Below are positions 1-7,451 of a stretch of DNA of 48,185 nucleotides, in pieces (the first letter of the stretch is position 1; each line of letters begins with the position of its first letter). The DNA comes from Gemmatimonadaceae bacterium (GTDB lineage: Bacteria > Gemmatimonadota > Gemmatimonadetes > Gemmatimonadales > Gemmatimonadaceae): NCBI GenBank assembly GCA_022843265.1, contig JALHNZ010000017.1:1-48185 (forward strand). Reading direction: 5' to 3'. A program made the position numbers and the translations under genes. The notes below the pieces were generated by a model that saw only the letters and a list, made by a program, of their open reading frames with translations, had not been told where the DNA came from and did not search any database.

Positions 1-2
1 GT

Positions 3-413
3 TTTGGCCATCGGGTGTACAAGAGTTACGATCCGCGGGCCCGGATCGTGAAGAAGTTGGCAGACGAGGTGTTTGCGCAGGTGGGCATGGACTCGGACCT
101 CGAGATTGCGCTGGAGCTCGAGCGCATTGCTCTTGAGGATGACTATTTCATCTCGCGCAAGTTGTACCCGAACGTGGACTTTTACACCGGACTCATCTAT
201 CGCTCGATGGCGTTTCCGGCAGACTTTTTCACCGTGCTGTTTGCTGTGGCGCGTGTATCCGGCTGGGCCGCACAGTGGGAGGAGATGGTGCTCGACAAGG
301 AACAGAAGATTGCCCGTCCGCGACAGATCTACATTGGCGCTGGCGAACGCGAGTACACCGACGCGCTGGCGGACAAGTTCCCGCGCGCGCGGAAAGACAG
401 TATCCGAAAGTGA
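3..413 (+). CDS. gltA: Citrate synthase, C-terminal part (5' end outside window)
   Basis: Type II citrate synthase, which condenses acetyl-CoA with oxaloacetate in the TCA cycle. The gene is cut by the window start. The in-frame first residues read [13 protein letters not shown], the conserved block whose histidine (codon 9-11) binds oxaloacetate in this family. Further family blocks follow: [19 protein letters not shown], then the C-terminal [13 protein letters not shown]. About 136 residues are present, so roughly two thirds of the protein lies upstream. It is a housekeeping gene, not part of the polysaccharide pathway. Its TGA overlaps the GTG start of the next gene in a GTGA, so the polysaccharide deacetylase may be translationally coupled to it. 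Identity is certain at family level. Confidence 0.95.
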   Translation, partial: FGHRVYKSYDPRARIVKKLADEVFAQVGMDSDLEIALELERIALEDDYFISRKLYPNVDFYTGLIYRSMAFPADFFTVLFAVARVSGWAAQWEEMVLDKEQKIARPRQIYIGAGEREYTDALADKFPRARKDSIRK

Positions 414-1300
414 CGCACGTCGGCGCCGATTCCTTGCGGCCACTCGGCGCCGAGCGGCCTGTACCAGTCTTCAGTGTTGATGTGGAAGACTGGTTTCAGG
501 TAAGCGCGTTCGACGCACACGTTGATCGAACGCGCTGGGATACCTATGAGTCCCGGGTTGTGAGCAATACTGAACGACTGCTCGACCTGATGGACGAAAG
601 CGGAGGACGCGGTACGTTCTTCACGCTTGGCTGGGTCGCACGAAAGTTTCCGTCGCTTGTACGCACGATCGCAGAGCGCGGTCACGAAGTAGCGTCGCAC
701 GGTTTCTGGCACCAGCGCATTCCCACCATTTCCGAAGCGCAGTTTCGCGACGACGTGCGCAGCGCCAAGGCCGCACTAGAAGATGCCTGCGGCCAGACGG
801 TACGGGGTTATCGAGCGCCGTCGTTTTCGCTCACCGATGATGTGCTGTGGGCCGCGCGTGTACTGGTTGAAGAAGGCCATGTGTACGATTCAAGCCGCTT
901 TCCCATTGCGCGTTCAGGGTATGGCACGGCCACCGGCCGTCGTGACCCGCACATGATCAATACGCCCTCCGGCGATTTGCTGGAGTTTCCGCCGGCGGTG
1001 TGGTTGTTTGCCGGCCAGCGTGTACCGGTCGCCGGCGGAGGGTGGTTTCGACAATTACCGCTGGCGGTAATCAAGCGCGGGCTTGGCGCGGTGCTGGCTG
1101 ACCGCATGCCGGCGGTGTTTTACATCCATCCGTGGGAGATTGACCCTGGCCAGCCGCGTATGAACGTGGGGATGATCACACGGGTTCGGCATTATCGCGG
1201 ATTGAGCGTAGCTGAGCCGCGCCTGCGCGAACTGCTCAACACGTGGAAGTTTTCAGCGTTTGATTCGTTGCTTGAAGCACCGGTGGTAGCGGCCGTATGA
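410..1300 (+). CDS. XrtA-type polysaccharide deacetylase (NodB fold, DUF3473 tail)
   Basis: Metal-dependent carbohydrate esterase family 4 type deacetylase, 296 aa from a GTG at 410 that overlaps the citrate synthase stop. An open frame extends back to 275 but lies inside citrate synthase, so I reject the longer start. Visible motifs are [14 protein letters not shown] near residue 21 (the metal-binding DVED form typical of exosortase-A-linked deacetylases), the SHGFWH metal-binding histidines, RGYRAPSFS, and a C-terminal [14 protein letters not shown] block as in DUF3473 tails. Family knowledge: these proteins sit in XrtA/PEP-CTERM exopolysaccharide loci and remove N-acetyl groups. The next gene, FemAB-like, is the usual partner in such loci. 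No exosortase is in the window. Confidence 0.88.
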   Translation: MTHVGADSLRPLGAERPVPVFSVDVEDWFQVSAFDAHVDRTRWDTYESRVVSNTERLLDLMDESGGRGTFFTLGWVARKFPSLVRTIAERGHEVASHGFWHQRIPTISEAQFRDDVRSAKAALEDACGQTVRGYRAPSFSLTDDVLWAARVLVEEGHVYDSSRFPIARSGYGTATGRRDPHMINTPSGDLLEFPPAVWLFAGQRVPVAGGGWFRQLPLAVIKRGLGAVLADRMPAVFYIHPWEIDPGQPRMNVGMITRVRHYRGLSVAEPRLRELLNTWKFSAFDSLLEAPVVAAV

Positions 1301-2319
1301 GTGCGATCGAAATTCGCGAGGCGAATAACAGTGCCGAGTGGAACGCGTTTGTTGATCAGGCTGAAGGCGGCAGCACCTTTCATCGCTGGGAGTGGCGTGA
1401 TTTTTATCGCGCCAGCTACGGCCATGAAACGCCGTATCTGGCGGCGTATCGTGGTGCTTCGATCATTGGTGTGCTCCCGTTGGTGCGTGTGAAGTCACTG
1501 GTGTTCGGGCACTACCTCGTGTCCCTGCCCTACGTGAGCTATGGTGGGCCCCTGGGCGATGCAGATGCGCAGCGCGCCTTGAGTGCGCATGCGGCATCGA
1601 TTGCGAACGGCGCGAAGCTGGTAGAACTGCGTTCGCGCGCACCCATTGATACCGATCTCACGCTGGTGTCTCGCAAAATCACGGTGGTGCGGGATCTTGT
1701 GCCCGGCGACTACGACGCCACGTTCAAAACGTTCGACAGCAAAGTGCGCAGCCAGGTGCGGCGCGCCGAACGTGAAGGTTTGAGCGTTCGATTTGGCCAT
1801 GAGCTGTTGCCGGCGTATCATCGTGTGTTCGCCGAACACATGCGTGATCTGGGCTCACCAGCGCACGGACTCGCGTTTTTTGCGCAACTTGCGCGTACGC
1901 TCGGCGATAAAGCGTGGGTTGGCGTGGCGTTTCTTGGCGATGAGCCCGTGGCGGCCGGATTTGCCATTGAGAACGGTACCGAAGTGGAGATCTCCTGGGC
2001 GTCGGCGCTGCGCAAACATTCAAAGATTGCGCCCAACATGGCGCTGTACGGTGCGTTTATTCGCCGTGCGTGCGAGCAGGGCTTTGCGGCGTTCAACTTT
2101 GGTCGTTGCACAGTGGATTCGGGCACGCACAAGTTCAAACGGCAGTGGGGATCGCGCGATGAATCCCTCGCGTGGTACCAGTACACTCCGGGTGGTGGTG
2201 TGAGCGCGCCGCCCAATCCGGATCAGGGTGCGTACGGGACTGCCGTGAAGGTGTGGCAGAAGCTGCCGTTGTCGGTGACCACGCCACTTGGTGCGCGGCT
2301 GATTGCGGGGATTCCGTAA
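1297..2319 (+). CDS. FemAB-like acyltransferase, XrtA/PEP-CTERM-associated type
   Basis: Member of the FemAB/GNAT fold proteins, 340 aa. FemX-type members transfer amino acids from aminoacyl-tRNA to peptidoglycan, but the sub-family found in exosortase-A polysaccharide loci has no established substrate. The start ATG at 1297 overlaps the previous stop in an ATGA. Visible features are STFHRWEWRDFY near residue 25, PLVRVKSLVFGHYLVSLPYVSYGG, a GNAT-like core around VAFLGDEPVAAGFAIENG, and the C-terminal FNFGRCTVDSGTHKFKRQWG block that is characteristic of the family. Together with the preceding deacetylase it forms the pair expected from XrtA-type clusters. A role in attaching an amino-acid-like group to the polysaccharide or envelope is inference. 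Confidence 0.82.
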   Translation: MSAIEIREANNSAEWNAFVDQAEGGSTFHRWEWRDFYRASYGHETPYLAAYRGASIIGVLPLVRVKSLVFGHYLVSLPYVSYGGPLGDADAQRALSAHAASIANGAKLVELRSRAPIDTDLTLVSRKITVVRDLVPGDYDATFKTFDSKVRSQVRRAEREGLSVRFGHELLPAYHRVFAEHMRDLGSPAHGLAFFAQLARTLGDKAWVGVAFLGDEPVAAGFAIENGTEVEISWASALRKHSKIAPNMALYGAFIRRACEQGFAAFNFGRCTVDSGTHKFKRQWGSRDESLAWYQYTPGGGVSAPPNPDQGAYGTAVKVWQKLPLSVTTPLGARLIAGIP

Positions 2320-2321
2320 CC

Positions 2322-3212
2322 ATGAGCCTGCGTAGCGCGCTGCGTGGTGCGGCGGAGCATGTGTTGGTGCGGTTGCCGCGCACTACGCGGCCGGGTGACC
2401 GGCTGATCCTGGCGTACCACAATGTAGTGCCCAACGATTGGACGCCGCGCGGGGATCTGTCGCTGCATATGCCGCTGCACAAGTTTGAGGCGCAGCTCAA
2501 GATGATTCGAAATGAAGCGGAGATCGTGCCGCTCATGGACATCCTGACGCAGGATGCGCCGAACGAACGTCGAGTGGCGATCACGTTTGATGATGCGTAT
2601 GCCTCGGCCATGAAGCTTGGTGTTGGCGCGTGTGCAGCCTCGGAAGCCGCCTGCACCGTATTCGTAACTCCAGGTTTGTTGGGAACGGTGCCTCTTTGGG
2701 ATCGGCGGGCTGATGAGGGTACGTGGAGTATGCCGGATCGCGAGCACTTTTTGTGGCAGCAGCAAGGAAGATTACACAACATCCAGTTCCAGTCTCGCGC
2801 CGAAACGGCTGATGCTCCGATCGCCATTGCCACTGAGTCCGAGCTCCTCGAATCTCTCAGCTCGACTGGAGCATTGCTGTCATTGGGCAATCACACCATG
2901 ACGCACGCGAATCTTGGTGCGTTGTCGACAACGGAATTGTACGAGGAGCTGCTTGATTGCGAAGCGTGGCTTCGTACTCACGCCAACGGGCGGCACCTTC
3001 CCGTAGTTGCCTATCCTTATGGAATTGCACCTAGCAGTTCAAGCGTAATCGCCGGGGACAATAAAGGCGCTTATGGACTCATGGCGAACGGCGGATGGTA
3101 CGGCCAGCTTCCGAAGGAGAATTTCTGGTTAGTACCGCGCTATAACGTGACCGCGGGCGTCAGTCGTGAGGGTTTCGAAATCCGCCTGCGGGGACGATTC
3201 ATTCCGGGTTGA
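2322..3212 (+). CDS. Polysaccharide deacetylase (NodB-type)
   Basis: Second deacetylase of the plus-strand operon, 296 aa, starting two bases after the FemAB stop. The open frame reaches back to 2172, but that part overlaps FemAB, so the ATG at 2322 is preferred. Motifs seen: LILAYHNVVPND near residue 28, the VAITFDDAY metal/catalytic motif near residue 85, SLGNHTMTHANL (metal-binding His pair), and VVAYPYGIAPSSSSV near the C-terminus, an order typical of the NodB domain. The central insert (about residues 120-170) is variable. No signal peptide is obvious; the N-terminus RSALRGAAEHVLVRL is only weakly hydrophobic. It likely deacetylates a sugar of the polymer or its lipid-linked precursor. 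It converges with the HTTM gene at 3251. Confidence 0.85.
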   Translation: MSLRSALRGAAEHVLVRLPRTTRPGDRLILAYHNVVPNDWTPRGDLSLHMPLHKFEAQLKMIRNEAEIVPLMDILTQDAPNERRVAITFDDAYASAMKLGVGACAASEAACTVFVTPGLLGTVPLWDRRADEGTWSMPDREHFLWQQQGRLHNIQFQSRAETADAPIAIATESELLESLSSTGALLSLGNHTMTHANLGALSTTELYEELLDCEAWLRTHANGRHLPVVAYPYGIAPSSSSVIAGDNKGAYGLMANGGWYGQLPKENFWLVPRYNVTAGVSREGFEIRLRGRFIPG

Positions 3213-3250
3213 TTTGCGTGCACCAGCAAGCATGCGTCCGGAGGCGCGCC

Positions 3251-4357
3251 TCAGCGAGCAACCTCTTGTCGCCGTCGCGACGCGGCGTAGGTCCACAGCG
3301 GACAGAACACAATCAGTGCCATCAGCAGCCCGAGGCTTCGCCACCAAACATATTGTGCCTGCGAGATCGTCATGAAGATGATCGCGGCAAACGACACTGG
3401 CGCTGAATAGATCATCAGACGCTGCAACGCCGCCCAGCCCGTGAAGCGCAGCTCACCAGTGCTCACGCCAAGCGTGGCGAGTCCACTAGGAGTAGATGGA
3501 AGCCATCCAATGGTTCTATCGGCATCGAACGTTTTGAATATGCGATGTATCAGTTGGTGCGCGCGCCGAGCTGGCTCGTACGACACGGTTACAGCGTCAG
3601 GCCACTGCAGAACAACGAGATACGACGCCATGATCGCCGCCGTGTACACACCGAAATCGCGCTGTGAGAGCAAGAGCGCGCCGCTGTGAAAGTAGAGGCC
3701 AAGCCATACGGCCCTGACCCGAAAGCGCGGCATTGCAAAGCCAAGAAACAGCGCTACTTCAACAACAATGGTGGTCCAGCCCAGAATTTTTCCAGCCAGA
3801 AGTGGCGGCAGCAGTTCTGCGAGAAAAAGAAAAGGCACCTGCGGATTGAGCGTGCCCAGCCAGTAGTTGAAGTACTGCCCGCTTAGCCAATCGGGTTCGA
3901 ACAGTTTGTTGAATGCCGCGCCGAAGTACATGAGGCTCAACTGCGCGAAGAAAAAATCGGGCCGATCTTCGCGCGCTGTGAACGCGCCCAAAAAAAAGAG
4001 GCAGGCGCAAAAAATCTTGTTGTTGCTGTAGTAGAAGCGAGAGATCGTCGCGCCAATCAGAATCGTTGCCGCTGCGATGGCGCACCAGTATCGAACACGT
4101 TGTCCGTCGAACAGTATGCCGATAAGAGACAGCACGAACAACACGGTCAGCGCCTTCTGAAGCACATCGGGAAACGGAATCGCATCGATCCAATGAAAAA
4201 ACGGTGCGAATGGCTCGCGGAAGCCTTTGTAATAGCCCGAATGGTACCCCTTGAGCAGCAGCGCCAGCGCTGTCAGGCGCATCGCCAACACAACTTGAGG
4301 CGGCGATTGCAAATCTCGAAGGGCGAACGGATTGAAGTCAGCGAACCGTAGCTGCAT
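3251..4357 (-). CDS. HTTM-like (vitamin K-dependent carboxylase-related) membrane protein
   Basis: Polytopic membrane protein of 368 aa with about eight hydrophobic segments. It resembles the bacterial HTTM family, distant relatives of gamma-glutamyl carboxylase with largely unknown function. The segment QLSLMYFGAAFNKLFEPDWL followed by GQYFNYWLG matches the usual HTTM pattern in which a helix ending in a small-x-x-K motif precedes a tryptophan-rich loop. Further hydrophobic stretches are ILGWTTIVVEVALFLGFAMP and the C-terminal AAIIFMTISQAQYVWW. It overlaps the small gene upstream by 20 bases and is last of a minus-strand run after two GT4 genes. A second relative lies at 10097-11473. Whether it modifies a sugar, a lipid or a protein is not known. 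Confidence 0.6.
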   Translation of the reverse strand: MQLRFADFNPFALRDLQSPPQVVLAMRLTALALLLKGYHSGYYKGFREPFAPFFHWIDAIPFPDVLQKALTVLFVLSLIGILFDGQRVRYWCAIAAATILIGATISRFYYSNNKIFCACLFFLGAFTAREDRPDFFFAQLSLMYFGAAFNKLFEPDWLSGQYFNYWLGTLNPQVPFLFLAELLPPLLAGKILGWTTIVVEVALFLGFAMPRFRVRAVWLGLYFHSGALLLSQRDFGVYTAAIMASYLVVLQWPDAVTVSYEPARRAHQLIHRIFKTFDADRTIGWLPSTPSGLATLGVSTGELRFTGWAALQRLMIYSAPVSFAAIIFMTISQAQYVWWRSLGLLMALIVFCPLWTYAASRRRQEVAR

Positions 4358-4700
4358 GATCCGCCGGCCAGTACCAGGTGGGTTTCGTGACTCCGTTCAC
4401 TGTGTAGTCAATGGCGATGTGTGCACGGTCCGTGTAGTAGCGTTCTTCTGCATAGCGAACAATCCCGACTACATGCGCAATTGAGCGAGACTCCAAATCG
4501 ATTGCCCTGATCCGGTAACGCTCGTCAACTTCATGTTCCGTGAGGGCCTTTCCGGCAATGCGTACCGTAATACGATATTCGTTCTGCGTGTCGAACGGCG
4601 CCCAGGCGAAGTAACGCGTCTCCACCGTGCGCGCCCAGGCAATCGCGCCAGCTTGCGCGAGCAGGAATGCAGCCGCAATGAGCTTTCGAGGTGGCAACAT
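4338..4700 (-). CDS. Small secreted or membrane-anchored protein, partner of the HTTM gene
   Basis: Hypothetical protein of 120 aa. The N-terminus MLPPRKLIAAAFLLAQAGAIAWA is a signal peptide or single anchor, so the remaining ~95 residues are probably outside the cytoplasm. The mature part has alternating polar and hydrophobic residues suggesting beta strands (YRITVRIAGKALTEHEVDERY, then HIAIDYTVNGVTKPTWYWP). It overlaps the GT4 gene stop by one base (TAATG) and the HTTM gene by 20 bases, which argues for co-translation with HTTM. I have an impression that small proteins with a similar final strand pair accompany HTTM genes elsewhere, but I cannot verify it. No catalytic motif is recognised. 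Confidence 0.6.
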   Translation of the reverse strand: MLPPRKLIAAAFLLAQAGAIAWARTVETRYFAWAPFDTQNEYRITVRIAGKALTEHEVDERYRIRAIDLESRSIAHVVGIVRYAEERYYTDRAHIAIDYTVNGVTKPTWYWPADHAATVR

Positions 4701-5872
4701 TAGCTGAGCACGTCGCTCACGCTGGCTGCACCCGTTGCTCGTGCCATACCCGCTAGCGCACGAAGGAACGCCCCATCGTTGTGCTCTCGCCGAACCAGCT
4801 CAGCGCCCGATTCTCCCGCACTCTTACGAACACCGGCTTCAAGCAGGTGTTCTGTCGCCGTTACCAGACCAGGCACGGCGTCCATCCCGTCACCAAGGTG
4901 TTCGCCTACAAATGCTCCGAACCGCGCCACAAGATCTCCAGAATCGACCGTCGAAACTACGGGCACGGCATACATCAAAGCCTCAAGCCATGAGACGGGT
5001 GATTCCTCATGAATGGATGTGTTCATGAGCAGCCACGCACGCTGCAGCAGGCGCTGCTTTTCTGAACCATCGACCTGACCCAAGAACGAAACGTTTGACG
5101 GCACGTTCGCTGGTTCCCAGCCCCCCGGTCCGTCGCCGACCTGAAGCTTGCCAGCAACTGCAAAGTCAACATGAGGAAGTCTCCGCGCCGTTTCGATTAC
5201 AAGCCAGGGACGTTTAATCGGATCGAGTCTACCAAGAAAAACAACAAGCGGCTTGCTGTCTCTCGGAGTGGTGCGCACAAAATCGGTGACCAGATTCGGA
5301 TTCGGCAGCACTCCGCTCGCCTGCAGTCCGTACGTTGCTTCGCATTTGTCCGCGAGATGCGGCATTTTCGCCGCCACGGCCACGGGCAGTGCGCGCCTTT
5401 CGTTTAGAGTAGACAGCCCTCGGCAATCGATGGCTGTCACACCAAGTGGTTGGTGCGTTATCCCGGGGATTCGCAAGGACTGGATCCGGTGCCAGTCTTC
5501 AGGCGTGCGCGGATCACGAGCCCACACAACCGTTGGCACGCGATCATAATGTGCGAGTGTCGCCGCGAATGATGGCCGGTAGTCGATCGTCAGCAGCAGA
5601 TCCGGTGCGCGCGACATTAACGCTCTAATACGGCTCGAGCGTGAACGAATGGCTGCCCGAACCGTGAACCCATCGGAATGTGCGCTCGCAAACCCTCCAG
5701 CGAGCGCGCCGGGCGGTTCACCGTGCCAAAAATCAATTAATACCTTTTCGCCAAGATTCCGACGCAAACAGCGGGCGGCTTCTCGCGCTGCCCAACCGAA
5801 ACCTCCGGAGCGCCCAAGCGAAGCATCAAAAAACTCATTGGACAGAATCGTCACGCGAGCAGGCTTCCGCAT
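4700..5872 (-). CDS. Glycosyltransferase family 4
   Basis: Retaining GT-B glycosyltransferase, about 390 aa. Start chosen at the ATG giving MRKPARVTILSNEFFD, since the first beta strand of GT4 proteins normally begins here; a GTG at 5896 would add eight residues. The C-terminal nucleotide-sugar domain shows PLVVFLGRLDPIKRPWLVIE, FAVAGKLQVGDG, VSFLGQVDGSEK, and a degenerate donor-binding E-x7-E region (NTSIHEESPVSWLEALMYAVPVV). The N-terminal acceptor domain carries GRSGGFGWAAREA, a glycine-rich loop. It lies 61 bases downstream of another GT4 and is followed without gap by the small protein at 4700. Donor and acceptor sugars cannot be told from sequence. Confidence 0.85.
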   Translation of the reverse strand: MRKPARVTILSNEFFDASLGRSGGFGWAAREAARCLRRNLGEKVLIDFWHGEPPGALAGGFASAHSDGFTVRAAIRSRSSRIRALMSRAPDLLLTIDYRPSFAATLAHYDRVPTVVWARDPRTPEDWHRIQSLRIPGITHQPLGVTAIDCRGLSTLNERRALPVAVAAKMPHLADKCEATYGLQASGVLPNPNLVTDFVRTTPRDSKPLVVFLGRLDPIKRPWLVIETARRLPHVDFAVAGKLQVGDGPGGWEPANVPSNVSFLGQVDGSEKQRLLQRAWLLMNTSIHEESPVSWLEALMYAVPVVSTVDSGDLVARFGAFVGEHLGDGMDAVPGLVTATEHLLEAGVRKSAGESGAELVRREHNDGAFLRALAGMARATGAASVSDVLS

Positions 5873-5933
5873 TATCAGTCCACTTGGGTTGAACACGCGC
5901 CGACTCTACGCCGGCGCCAATTCGAAGAAACGC

Positions 5934-7085
5934 TCATGATACGATGATGGCCCGCAACTTTCGCGCATACTCTCGCGCGTTCAGCCCCTCATCTACGCGC
6001 TTTCTGGCCTCTCTCCCAAGGCGCCCTGCGAGCAACGGATCAAGCGCAATGCGCAGCATCGCATCTGCCATGGCATTCACATCTCGCTCGTCAACCAAGA
6101 GCGCGGACTCTCCATCGCGCAGTATTTCCGGTATGCCGGCATGTCGCGTGGAGACTATCGGCACACCCGCCGCCATTGCTTCCTGAATGGCCACTGGCGT
6201 ACCCTCGCAGTCTCCGCGAGCTCCCCCAAACCTCGGACTGACCGAGTGCTGTACGAAAGCGGTGGCGCGACCGAGAACATCGGCGACAGCTTCGTGCGTA
6301 AGCGCGCCTGCGCACTCCACCTTGTGCTCGAGATCGAGCGCCAGGACCATGCTTTCCACCACTTCGCGGAGTGGTCCATCGCCAACAAGGATCAATCGGG
6401 CTGCTGGTAAGCGGCTGGTAATTTTTGCGAAGGCGAGAAGCGTCAAATACGGCGCCTTTTTTTCGACCATTCGGCCTACGGCTACAAAGGTCGGCGACTC
6501 GGGCACGGGCCGCATGATCGCGTGGCTGCCTGCCTCAGGAGAGCAGCGCAAAAGGTGCAGCGTTGATTCCGCAACTCCCACGGCCATCAGCGCGTGCCGC
6601 ATAAAATCCGACACAACGATGATCGCCTTTGCCTTTTTTCCAAGCATCCGATATGCCTCGGAATGCTTCGCGACGACCGATTCTGTGTGCGCATCATAGC
6701 CGTGGAAATGCGCGATCAGAGGGAGTTTATTGGATTCACACACGCGCATCAGGCTCACGGCCGTGGGACCGTAGTTGGCAAGGACGTGGGAGACACGGGA
6801 GGCCTTGAATCGTTTCTCGAGCTCGTGCTCTTGGAGCCTCTGCACCGCCCCATGCGTGAGCACATGCCGAGCGACCCGATTCATCAGGTTTCCTCGCCCA
6901 TTTGTAAACCGGAACGCGATGCCGGGAGTTGATGAGGGGTCGTACGGCCATCCGAACACACGCAGCGCACATGGAAGCAAGCGCTCCTGGACGCGAATGA
7001 ATGTCTCCGATTTCGCGTCGGAAGCTGAGCTCGTGATTGCGAGTCGTAGCGTAGCGCCGGGTTGAGAAACGTATCTGGTAGACAA
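5934..7085 (-). CDS. Glycosyltransferase family 4
   Basis: GT-B glycosyltransferase. The core starts at LRLAITSSASDAKSETFIRVQ (first Rossmann strand plus SETF acceptor loop). The C-terminal half has FVAVGRMVEKKAPYLTLLAF, LILVGDGPLREVVE, a loop with RGDCEGTPVAIQEAMAAGVP (E-x7-E donor site), and STRHAGIPEIL. The open frame extends back to 7277, but that stretch encodes a run of seven Thr-Val-Ala repeats from a 9-bp tandem repeat and a cysteine-rich leader, both untypical of the family. No ATG or GTG lies between the repeat and the core. I suggest the TTG at 7085 (383 aa); a GTG at the end of the repeat is an alternative. The start is the uncertain part, the function is not. Confidence 0.8.
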   Translation of the reverse strand: MSTRYVSQPGATLRLAITSSASDAKSETFIRVQERLLPCALRVFGWPYDPSSTPGIAFRFTNGRGNLMNRVARHVLTHGAVQRLQEHELEKRFKASRVSHVLANYGPTAVSLMRVCESNKLPLIAHFHGYDAHTESVVAKHSEAYRMLGKKAKAIIVVSDFMRHALMAVGVAESTLHLLRCSPEAGSHAIMRPVPESPTFVAVGRMVEKKAPYLTLLAFAKITSRLPAARLILVGDGPLREVVESMVLALDLEHKVECAGALTHEAVADVLGRATAFVQHSVSPRFGGARGDCEGTPVAIQEAMAAGVPIVSTRHAGIPEILRDGESALLVDERDVNAMADAMLRIALDPLLAGRLGREARKRVDEGLNAREYARKLRAIIVS

Positions 7086-7131
7086 AGTAAAGAGTGACCT
7101 GATTGTCAGACATATTAGAGGCGCTGCTCGC

Positions 7132-7203
7132 TGCACTGTCGCCACCGTCGCCACCGTCGCCACCGTCGCCACTGTCGCCACTGTCGCCACTGTCGCCACT
7201 GTC
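7132..7203. repeat. 9-bp tandem repeat (GCCACYGTC, about 8 copies)
   Basis: Three perfect GCCACCGTC units (7141-7167) are followed by four perfect GCCACTGTC units (7168-7203), with one degenerate unit (TGCACTGTC) before them at 7132-7140. On the minus strand the array is in frame with the GT4 at 5934 and reads Thr-Val-Ala repeatedly. Because the unit is nine bases, copy-number change would not shift the frame. It lies either in an unusual N-terminal extension or in the 5' leader of that GT4. Confidence 0.95.
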
Positions 7204-7327
7204 GAGGAGACGAAGGTGTCACACTCCGAGCAACAACTGTACCACGCGGCGCTGTCACTGGATCTGACCTGCAACAATTCGCTGCGTTGTTACGACCTCT
7301 TGGCGGGAGAGTCCGGGGTTTGGGTGA

Positions 7328-7344
7328 GATCACGCAGCGTGATC
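7328..7344. promoter_or_regulatory. Perfect inverted repeat GATCACGC-A-GCGTGATC
   Basis: Eight-base arms around a single central base, in the divergent GT4/GT2 spacer about 108 bases before the GT2 start. The form (short symmetrical half-sites) fits a dimeric regulator operator. No regulator gene is nearby, so the binding protein is unknown. Confidence 0.45.
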
Positions 7345-7378
7345 GATTGTGGACGCGTTCTCGGAAAGTGCATGTTTA

Positions 7379-7392
7379 GTGATTATAATCAC
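7379..7392. promoter_or_regulatory. Palindrome GTGATTATAATCAC with -10-like core
   Basis: A perfect 14-base palindrome 59 bases before the GT2 start codon. Its centre contains TATAAT, so a consensus -10 hexamer is presented on both strands. No good -35 hexamer sits 17 bases upstream on the plus strand. It could be a promoter core, an operator, or both; no data distinguish these. Confidence 0.4.
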
Positions 7393-7451
7393 AGTGTTCC
7401 CAATGTTGGCGGCCTCTGAGTGCCCTCCATTCTGCCCGCATAGCCCGCATC

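Larger units (their letters stand above)
7086..7451. other. Divergent spacer between GT4 (minus) and GT2 (plus)
   Basis: If the GT4 starts at 7085, this 366-base stretch holds no convincing gene. It contains the 9-bp tandem repeat and two palindromes (annotated separately), the second containing a perfect TATAAT on both strands. It should carry the promoters of both divergent transcription units. Open frames over the region in either strand are short or repetitive and match nothing I recognise. Confidence 0.6.

Noticed and set aside
275-409. Longer N-terminus for the XrtA-type deacetylase
   Set aside because: It lies inside citrate synthase in another frame, and the GTG at 410 overlaps the citrate synthase stop as in a coupled operon.
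2135-2890. 251-codon minus-strand frame
   Set aside because: Antisense to FemAB and deacetylase genes with clear motifs; serine- and arginine-rich translation is typical of a shadow frame.
7132-7203. CRISPR-like array
   Set aside because: Units are contiguous 9-mers without spacers and in frame with coding sequence, so it is a simple tandem repeat.
7086-7277. N-terminal extension of the GT4 at 5934, including the repeat
   Set aside because: Not family-like (cysteine-rich leader plus TVA repeats). Kept only as an alternative, since no ATG or GTG start lies downstream of the repeat.
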